From: UBA6078 sp964468685
GTDB lineage: Bacteria; Desulfobacterota; Syntrophia; Syntrophales; UBA2210
Length of the DNA: 12,740 nucleotides
Direction of reading: 5' to 3'
Assembly: GCA_964468685.1 (NCBI GenBank)
Contig: CAYXUH010000048.1
Coordinates: forward strand, 1-12,740
Shown here: in pieces, positions 8,022 to 12,740 of the stretch
Layout of the letters: each line of letters begins with the position of its first letter
How positions within the stretch are numbered: position 1 is the stretch's first letter
The notes under the pieces: generated by a model
What the model was told of the DNA's origin: nothing
What the model saw: only the letters and a program-made list of their open reading frames with translations
The model's database searches: none
Program-made: the position numbers and the translations under genes

Positions 8022-9238
8022 TGGCATTTGATTTTCAACACTGCATACGATGTACCGTCTGTGTGGCTAATTGCCCGGTGTTTAAGGTGAATCCGGTTTT
8101 CCCCGGTCCCAAGCAGTCTGGTCCCGATGCCGAGCGTTTTCGCTCGAACGATGAGGCCTCTATAGACCGATGGGTACGACTGTGCAGTCAGTGCAAGCGA
8201 TGCGATGTGGCCTGCCCGTATGGTGTGAATCCGGCTGAGATCATCCTCAAGGAACAAGCCCGATATGGCGAGGGGCACTTCAAACCTCTCGACTACCGCC
8301 TATTCGCCAACAATTACTGGCTTGGCGCTCTCGGTTCCATTATCGCTCCCGTGGTCAACCTCCTGACCCCGAGAACATTCGTGAAGAGAGTGCTCAATAT
8401 ATTCGGTATATCGACAGCTATCCCGTTCCCCCAATATCGTTTCCATTCCATGAACAGAAGCTGGAGGTGGAAGGGGCACCGGAAGAGTCGGAAAAAGGTG
8501 GTATTTTTCTACGGCTGTTTTATCAACTACAACCGTCCCGATATAGGCAGGGGGGTACGGGACCTTCTCGCATCGCTGGGTGTCAGGGTAGTCATTCCGA
8601 GGCAGGTCTGTTGCGGTCTGCCCGCCCTGGGGAATGGAGACATGAAGACCGCCAGGAAATTCGCCCGGAAAAACGGTCGCATCCTTGCCGGTTACATAGA
8701 CAAGGGATACGATGTAATCTACACCTGCACATCATGCGGCCTCTCCCTCACGCAGGACTATCCGGGGATCCTCAAGGTGCCCGACGGTAAAAAGATATCT
8801 GAAAACACGTATAATCTGCATGAATATATCCTGAAGCTCATGGAAGAAGAGTATATAAAGCCGTCCTTTGAGCCGCTTCACCGCAAAGTCGCGTATCACA
8901 TCCCCTGCCACCTGCGGGCACTGGGCATCGGGTATCCGGCCGCGCGGCTCTTTGAAAAAATCCCCGGCCTTGAGGTCCACATTCTTGAGGATAACTGTTG
9001 CGGACTTGCCGGAAGCTACGGATTCAAAAGGAAAAATGAAGAGACCTCCGCGAGGCTTGGTGCTGACGCGGCGCGGGCAATCAAGGCCACAAACCCGGAC
9101 ATTTTGGTTTCGGACTGTGGGGCCTGCAAGATGCAGCTTGGACATTTTTCCGGAATTCCCGCTCTTGATCCCTCGGAGATACTCAGAGAATCCCTCAAAA
9201 AAGGGCCCAAGGATTCAAGGAGTCAAGGAGTCGAGTGA
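8021..9238 (+). CDS. glpC: Anaerobic glycerol-3-phosphate dehydrogenase, iron-sulfur subunit C
   Basis: Iron-sulfur subunit that anchors GlpAB to the membrane side and hands electrons to quinone. The 405 residues open with two [4Fe-4S] motifs: Cys8, Cys11, Cys14, Cys18 (CIRCTVCVANCP) and Cys55, Cys58, Cys61, Cys65 (CSQCKRCDVACP). A hydrophobic stretch follows (YWLGALGSIIAPVVNLL). Two CCG-type domains come next, with CCGLPALGNGD, CTSCGLSL, HIPCHLRALG, NCCGLAG and DCGACKMQL. GTG 8021 was chosen because it overlaps the glpB stop by one base and puts the first cysteine motif at the usual distance. A longer reading frame from 7913 would run 109 bases into glpB and has no family support. The final nine residues (KDSRSQGVE) come from a tandem 8-base repeat and look like an added tail. 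Confidence 0.94.
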   Translation: MAFDFQHCIRCTVCVANCPVFKVNPVFPGPKQSGPDAERFRSNDEASIDRWVRLCSQCKRCDVACPYGVNPAEIILKEQARYGEGHFKPLDYRLFANNYWLGALGSIIAPVVNLLTPRTFVKRVLNIFGISTAIPFPQYRFHSMNRSWRWKGHRKSRKKVVFFYGCFINYNRPDIGRGVRDLLASLGVRVVIPRQVCCGLPALGNGDMKTARKFARKNGRILAGYIDKGYDVIYTCTSCGLSLTQDYPGILKVPDGKKISENTYNLHEYILKLMEEEYIKPSFEPLHRKVAYHIPCHLRALGIGYPAARLFEKIPGLEVHILEDNCCGLAGSYGFKRKNEETSARLGADAARAIKATNPDILVSDCGACKMQLGHFSGIPALDPSEILRESLKKGPKDSRSQGVE

Positions 9239-9278
9239 AAGGAAAAAAGATAACACTGGAATCCTTAGACCCCTTTTT
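9197..9278. terminator. Shared bidirectional terminator-like hairpin between convergent genes
   Basis: The arms 9197-9216 (A6, GGG, CCC, AAGGATTC) and 9259-9278 (GAATCCTT, AGA, CCCC, T5) are complementary at 17 of 20 positions. The left arm starts with an A run and the right arm ends in a T run, so each strand has a hairpin followed by U residues. glpC ends inside the 42-base loop (9217-9258), and the minus-strand exonuclease gene ends at 9289. The position suits termination from both sides. The long loop makes it unlike a compact intrinsic terminator. Confidence 0.55.
9209..9232 (+). repeat. Tandem 8-base repeat at the 3' end of glpC
   Basis: Three units in a row, AAGGATTC, AAGGAGTC and AAGGAGTC, ending 6 bases before the end of the glpC stop codon. 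Because 8 is not a multiple of 3, the units are read in different frames and give KDSRSQGV at the protein end. The first unit is also the inner part of the inverted repeat that spans this junction. Confidence 0.75.
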
Positions 9279-9288
9279 ACATATTTGC

Positions 9289-10146
9289 CTATCTCAGTAT
9301 CTTGATGATCTCAGATCCGAAGGCTTGTACTTTTTTAGCGGAGAGGATACCGGCTTCGCACAGCGACTCGACGGTGCCCGTTTCCTCTTTCGACAGTTCC
9401 ACGATGGCCCGGTCGGAAAGGACAAGGAAGGAGGCTGTATTCGTCTTTCGTGCCGTTTCAAACCGCCAGTGGTAGAGCCTCTTCAGGCGAAGTTTCTGAC
9501 ATTCCTCCAGGTCGTCGTATCCGTCAACGGTAAAGAACCCCTTCGGATTGAAGGTCTTTTCATGCCACTTCACCCGTGTCATTTTGTCGAAAGCCTCTTG
9601 CGCCGCCCCTTCCAGGTTGTTTGCTGTCAACTGTTCCGTGAGAAAGTGATACAGGGCTATCAGATAGCGTGTGTCAAGGGCCGCGTACTCGAGCTGCTCA
9701 TCGGTGAGGGGACGGATATCCCATCTCGACCGCTGAATCTTCTTGGTCTTTTTCAGCTCTACCCCCAGACATTCCTCCATGATTGATTTCAGAGAAAGGG
9801 GCGTGAGCCCCAGAAGAGAACCCGCCCGGTAGGTGTCGAAGATATTGGTGAACCTGAAGCCATAGTCCCGGCCCAGCAGGCGTACATCGTTATCGCACGC
9901 GTGAATGATCTTGACGGTCGCGGGATCCTCAAAGACCTCCCCGAGGAACGAAAAGTCGATCTCCAGGAGCGGATCGAAGATATATGCGTGGGATTCTGTG
10001 GATATCTGTATCAGGCACAGTTTTTCCCGGAAATACCTGAAGGAATCATATTCAGTATCAAGACCGACATGCCGCGCGCCGAGCATGTCGCGTTGCGCCG
10101 CCTCACATTTGTGCGCGTTGTCTACGAGAATCCACCCGTCGTCCAT
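9289..10146 (-). CDS. rnd: RNase D-like 3'-5' exonuclease with one HRDC domain
   Basis: Trims RNA 3' ends (tRNA maturation in E. coli RNase D). The 285 residues carry the DEDDy nuclease motifs: Asp30 and Glu32 (GLDTEYD), Asp87 (HACDND), and Tyr154 with Asp158 (YAALDTRYL). A C-terminal segment of about 75 residues (DLEECQKLRLKRLYHWRFETA onward in two pieces, near 205-285) resembles a single HRDC nucleic-acid-binding domain. E. coli RNase D has two and is about 375 residues, so this is the short bacterial form. ATG 10146 is 10 bases after the symporter stop, and its ribosome site AAGGA overlaps that stop codon. The two genes are therefore one transcription unit, though no functional link is obvious. 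It converges on glpC. Confidence 0.92.
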   Translation of the reverse strand: MDDGWILVDNAHKCEAAQRDMLGARHVGLDTEYDSFRYFREKLCLIQISTESHAYIFDPLLEIDFSFLGEVFEDPATVKIIHACDNDVRLLGRDYGFRFTNIFDTYRAGSLLGLTPLSLKSIMEECLGVELKKTKKIQRSRWDIRPLTDEQLEYAALDTRYLIALYHFLTEQLTANNLEGAAQEAFDKMTRVKWHEKTFNPKGFFTVDGYDDLEECQKLRLKRLYHWRFETARKTNTASFLVLSDRAIVELSKEETGTVESLCEAGILSAKKVQAFGSEIIKILR

Positions 10147-10156
10147 GCGATAATCC

Positions 10157-11527
10157 TTATCCGGCCCTCTGTGACCTGCTGTAGATATAGCTTCCGGCGA
10201 AGAGCAGAGCCGCCGAAAGGGGGATTGTATAGAGAAGCAGAGCGCCGTGCCCTGAGACCTTCAAAATGAGTCCCGATGCCCCGCCCCCCGTGACGGCGAT
10301 GATCGCCCCCGCGGCGTTCAGCCCGAGCCTGCGTGCGTAAAATCCCAGCAGGATGGGAATAACAAGCCCCGCCGCATAGACGGTGTATCCCAAGAGGAGG
10401 GAGGCGATAATCCCCTGCAGTCTCAACGCGATGATAAGAGAGAGAATCCCCGTGACCAGCACACATACCCTTGATATCCTGAGCAGGTTTTTTTCGTCGA
10501 TTTTCAAGAGGGGCGCCAGTATGTCCGCGGTAATGATGGTGCTTGTGGTGAGCAGACAGGTATCTGCCGAGGACATGACCGCGGCCAGGAGGGCGACGAG
10601 GACGAGACCGCTGAGTCCTATCGGGATTGTGTGCATGACGAGGGCCGGCAGCGCGCTCTCCGGCTGGATCTCCGGCATGAGCACCCGCGCGGCAATACCG
10701 GCAAAGGTTACAAGAAACGCCGTGGGAACCATAACGGACGCGGTCAGCACAAGAGATCTCCTGGCGACTCGCGGATCCCGGGAGCAGAAGATCCGGGAGT
10801 ATATATCCGGGCCGACCAGGTACGTCGCGCCGACAAAGAAGAGGAAGGTCAAAAGATCAATCCATCCGAAATCGGGCGCCGTTGGAAAGGAGAAGTACGA
10901 GGGGGGAAGCTGTGCGGCCATTCCCGCAAGCCCGCCCGCGGCCGATATGCCGACAGCGGCGCAGACGGCAACCCCCGTGATGATAAGGGCCGCCTGTATC
11001 AGATCGGTGCGCAGGATGGAATACTGGCCGCCGAGGAGGGTGTACGTAATAAAAACAGCCCCGGCAATGATCATCAGCAGGGCGGACTGCCCCGGCCATA
11101 ACACCGACAGTATCTTACCCGCCGCGATGATCTGCGCCGCTATGATTCCCAGCCACGCGGCGGCGATCAGAACAGAGGCGATAATCCGTATCGTATTCCC
11201 CCCATACTGCTTCTCAAGGATTTCGGGGAGGGTGTATACCGCGTAGCCCCTCACCCGTTCGGCGAAACAGACGGAAAGTACCAGGAGCCCTATCGCCCCG
11301 ACGAGCATCCACCATGCCCCCACCAGCCCCTTTGAATATCCCAGGCCCGCGATTCCGATGGTGCTTGATCCGCCTATGATAGTAGCCAGGAGTGAGCCGG
11401 TTACGGCCGGGGTACCCGCCTTTCGATCCGCGACAAAGTAACTTGAGGCATTCTTGATTTTCTTGAAACTCAGGAGGCCGACCAGTATCATCCCCAGGAG
11501 GAAGACCCCCGCTATAATATTGTTCAT
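10157..11527 (-). CDS. Sodium:solute symporter (SSS family), substrate unknown
   Basis: Inner-membrane transporter that couples uptake of a small solute to sodium entry. From ATG 11527 it has 456 residues with about 12-13 hydrophobic helices. Family marks: TM1 at the very start (NNIIAGVFLLGMILVGLLSF); SSYFVADRKAGTPAVTGSLL; the sodium-site region ATIIGGSSTIGIAGLGY; and the well-conserved ALLAAVMSSADTCLLTTSTI with the serines of the Na2 site. The sequence does not let me choose between proline, pantothenate, acetate or other substrates. ATG 11527 puts TM1 where the family has it but has only a weak ribosome site. An in-frame TTG at 11632 follows a strong GAGGAGG and would add 35 polar residues. 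It is first in a pair with the exonuclease gene. Confidence 0.9.
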   Translation of the reverse strand: MNNIIAGVFLLGMILVGLLSFKKIKNASSYFVADRKAGTPAVTGSLLATIIGGSSTIGIAGLGYSKGLVGAWWMLVGAIGLLVLSVCFAERVRGYAVYTLPEILEKQYGGNTIRIIASVLIAAAWLGIIAAQIIAAGKILSVLWPGQSALLMIIAGAVFITYTLLGGQYSILRTDLIQAALIITGVAVCAAVGISAAGGLAGMAAQLPPSYFSFPTAPDFGWIDLLTFLFFVGATYLVGPDIYSRIFCSRDPRVARRSLVLTASVMVPTAFLVTFAGIAARVLMPEIQPESALPALVMHTIPIGLSGLVLVALLAAVMSSADTCLLTTSTIITADILAPLLKIDEKNLLRISRVCVLVTGILSLIIALRLQGIIASLLLGYTVYAAGLVIPILLGFYARRLGLNAAGAIIAVTGGGASGLILKVSGHGALLLYTIPLSAALLFAGSYIYSRSQRAG

Positions 11528-11636
11528 GTGATTCTTTCTTAACGGCGCATACGCCACACTGCTCCGCACCCATATCACATTTTCCCCGTCGTGAAAAGTC
11601 TCACAGATTCTAATGTCTTGATACGTCGGCAAACAA

Positions 11637-11643
11637 CCTCCTC
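11637..11643 (-). promoter_or_regulatory. Strong ribosome site upstream of the chosen symporter start
   Basis: The minus strand reads GAGGAGG, 4 bases before an in-frame TTG (11632-11630), and is itself preceded by a run of eight T. It is the best Shine-Dalgarno match in this leader and supports an extended N-terminus starting at 11632, against the family-based start at 11527. Confidence 0.45.
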
Positions 11644-11696
11644 AAAAAAAAGGTAAAAATCAAGAAGTAAGACACTGCAAAGAGCTGTTGACGACG

Positions 11697-11736
11697 TGCC
11701 GCCGGGAGGTGCTGTGCCTTCCGGCGGCATTTTTTT
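11697..11736 (+). terminator. Intrinsic terminator with no plus-strand gene in front
   Basis: TGCCGCCGGGAGG (11697-11709) and CCTTCCGGCGGCA (11717-11729) form a 13-base-pair stem with one G-U pair, loop TGCTGTG, followed by T7 (11730-11736). It works only in the plus direction, since there is no A run on the left. No plus-strand gene lies between the symporter start region and this site. It may end a small RNA or an untranslated leader, or protect the next gene from read-through. Confidence 0.8.
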
Positions 11737-11765
11737 GTTCCCCCGCGTTTTTCTCTTGCCGTGGG

Positions 11766-11792
11766 GTGTGAACTTTACTAGTTTAGTCACAC
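11766..11792. promoter_or_regulatory. Inverted repeat in the divergent region before the HDAC-like gene
   Basis: GTGTGA (11766-11771) and TCACAC (11787-11792) are perfect inverted 6-base arms spaced by 15 bases, with the palindrome ACTAGT in the middle. The spacing excludes a standard CRP site. Weak boxes TTGCCG (11757-11762) and TAGTTT (11780-11785) overlap it, so it could be an operator on the promoter of the downstream gene. Evidence is slight. Confidence 0.25.
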
Positions 11793-11859
11793 AGGGCCCT
11801 CGAAAATATCACCGTTTTGGCTACGCTTCACATCTTCACCACGAGAGGAGGGGGAGGAC

Positions 11860-12600
11860 ATGAACGTTATATGGCACGAGGATTTCACGCAGTCCTATTG
11901 TTCCGATCCGGCCGCCGCCTTCGGGCGGATGGAGCCCGTCATCGATGTCATCCAAAACAAAGTCAGCTTTGTCCTAGCGATCCCCGCCGATGAGGAGGAT
12001 ATTCGCGCTTGCCACACGGAGCAGCATGTAGCTTCAGTGAAAAGGCAGGGGTTGTACGACATCGCCGCCCTCGCGGCAGGGGGGGCAATCCAGGCCGCCT
12101 TCACCGGCCTTTCGGAGCCCTGCTTTGCCCTTATACGCCCCCCCGGGCACCACGCGTCTGCCGACAGGGCCTGGGGTTTCTGTTTTTTCAACAACATGGC
12201 CATCGCCCTATCAAAACTGAAAAGGGAGGGTAGGATAGAGAAGGCCTTTATACTGGACTTCGACCTCCACTTCGGCGACGGCACCGTCAATATACTGGGA
12301 CACACCGACTACGTGACCATCTACAACCCGTCGGAACACGATCCGAACGCGTATCTCAGGGGTGTGGAGGCGATGCTTCCCGGCGATGCCGATATTATCG
12401 GCATCTCGGCGGGCTTTGATAATCATCTGGAAGACTGGGGCGGTGTCCTATCGACCGATGATTACCGGGAGATGGGGCGGATGGTACGCGCCGCGAGCCG
12501 AAAAAGCGGCGGGGGTTGCTTTGCTATATTGGAGGGGGGTTACAACCACCGGGTCCTGGGGCACAATGTCATGGCCTTGATAGAAGGTTTGGAAGAATAG
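11860..12600 (+). CDS. Histone deacetylase / acetylpolyamine amidohydrolase family hydrolase
   Basis: Zinc-dependent deacetylase of the bacterial HDAC-like family. Likely substrates are acetylated polyamines, acetyl-lysine proteins or other small amides. The 246 residues carry the full active-site set: RPPGHHA (93-99) with catalytic His97 and His98; WGFCFFNN (105-112); DFDLHFGDGT with zinc ligands Asp135 and His137; SAGFD with zinc ligand Asp187; and LEGGYN with Tyr228, the transition-state tyrosine. Phe138 replaces the second histidine of the usual DLHHGDG. It is about 60-100 residues shorter than typical family members (about 300-350), mostly through short loops and a short N-terminus, and looks complete. 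The start has GGAGGGGGAGG just upstream. It stands alone between an intrinsic terminator and the next promoter region, so the context does not reveal its substrate. Confidence 0.92.
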   Translation: MNVIWHEDFTQSYCSDPAAAFGRMEPVIDVIQNKVSFVLAIPADEEDIRACHTEQHVASVKRQGLYDIAALAAGGAIQAAFTGLSEPCFALIRPPGHHASADRAWGFCFFNNMAIALSKLKREGRIEKAFILDFDLHFGDGTVNILGHTDYVTIYNPSEHDPNAYLRGVEAMLPGDADIIGISAGFDNHLEDWGGVLSTDDYREMGRMVRAASRKSGGGCFAILEGGYNHRVLGHNVMALIEGLEE

Positions 12601-12652
12601 GAAGGCCAGGGGTGGGACAGCCTGACGTGGCGGTTACACCTTATCAACGCCC

Positions 12653-12680
12653 TTGACTGTAAAGAGGGATTACCGATTAT
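12653..12680 (+). promoter_or_regulatory. Possible sigma-70-type promoter for a gene right of the window
   Basis: TTGACT (12653-12658, five of six matches) is followed after 16 bases by GATTAT (12675-12680, four of six). Downstream, GCGGCGG (12711-12717) and CCGTCGC (12725-12731) can pair around a T-rich loop, without a following T run inside the window. I see no gene in 12601-12740 and no clear terminator for the HDAC-like gene. Confidence 0.35.
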
Positions 12681-12740
12681 TTATTGAATCGTTAACGGCA
12701 GGTATAAGACGCGGCGGCGTTTTGCCGTCGCTCTCAATGC

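Noticed and set aside
9235..9786. Plus-strand frame of 183 residues after glpC
   Set aside because: It is antisense to the RNase D-like gene, whose minus-strand frame has all DEDDy motifs.
10383..11246. Plus-strand frame of 287 residues opposite the symporter
   Set aside because: Its translation is rich in Arg, Ala and Pro without motifs, as expected for the reverse of a hydrophobic membrane protein gene.
11766..11792. CRP-type binding site before the HDAC-like gene
   Set aside because: The arms GTGTGA and TCACAC look right, but they are 15 bases apart instead of about 6, so a standard CRP dimer would not fit.
1..12740. CRISPR array, tRNA, rRNA, transposase or phage genes
   Set aside because: No regularly spaced repeats, no cloverleaf or rRNA-like stretch and no recombinase or transposase motif were seen; the window reads as ordinary chromosomal genes.

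Overview
The window carries eight protein-coding genes. Base composition is GC-rich (not computed), codon use looks even, and the genes point to an anaerobic or facultatively anaerobic Gram-negative bacterium. The best guess is a relative of the former Deltaproteobacteria (Desulfobacterota). This rests on a complete GlpABC-type anaerobic glycerol-3-phosphate dehydrogenase, a textbook sigma-54 promoter in front of an ammonium transporter, and a compact histone-deacetylase-like hydrolase. The lineage is an inference; there is no rRNA or other phylogenetic marker.

Left part (1-1375): the 5' 352 codons of an Amt ammonium channel lie on the minus strand, and the gene runs off the left edge. It is preceded by a near-perfect -24/-12 promoter. 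Further upstream are two perfect short palindromes at a distance suited to activator binding. The 319-base gap is shared with a divergent plus-strand gene.

Centre (1376-9238, all plus strand): first comes a very large protein of about 1000 residues that I do not recognise, with a soluble N-terminal two thirds, a multi-pass membrane region and a soluble tail. Nineteen bases later begins a cytoplasmic glycerophosphodiester phosphodiesterase. After a 127-base gap with a possible promoter and operator come glpA, glpB and glpC, each overlapping the next by one to four bases. The known members form a short route: glycerophosphodiester to glycerol-3-phosphate (phosphodiesterase), then to dihydroxyacetone phosphate with electrons passed to the membrane (GlpABC). 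No glycerol kinase or facilitator is present, so the cluster looks built for salvage of phospholipid headgroups. The large unknown protein may belong to that task.

Right part (9239-12740): glpC converges on a minus-strand pair, a sodium:solute symporter followed by an RNase D-like exonuclease. The convergent ends share a long imperfect inverted repeat that looks like a bidirectional terminator, and a tandem 8-base repeat there writes the last residues of GlpC. Upstream of the symporter is a perfect-looking plus-strand intrinsic terminator with no plus-strand gene in front of it. Next is a plus-strand histone-deacetylase/acetylpolyamine-amidohydrolase family gene, and the final 140 bases hold a possible promoter for the next gene. 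No tRNA, rRNA, insertion sequence or CRISPR array was seen.
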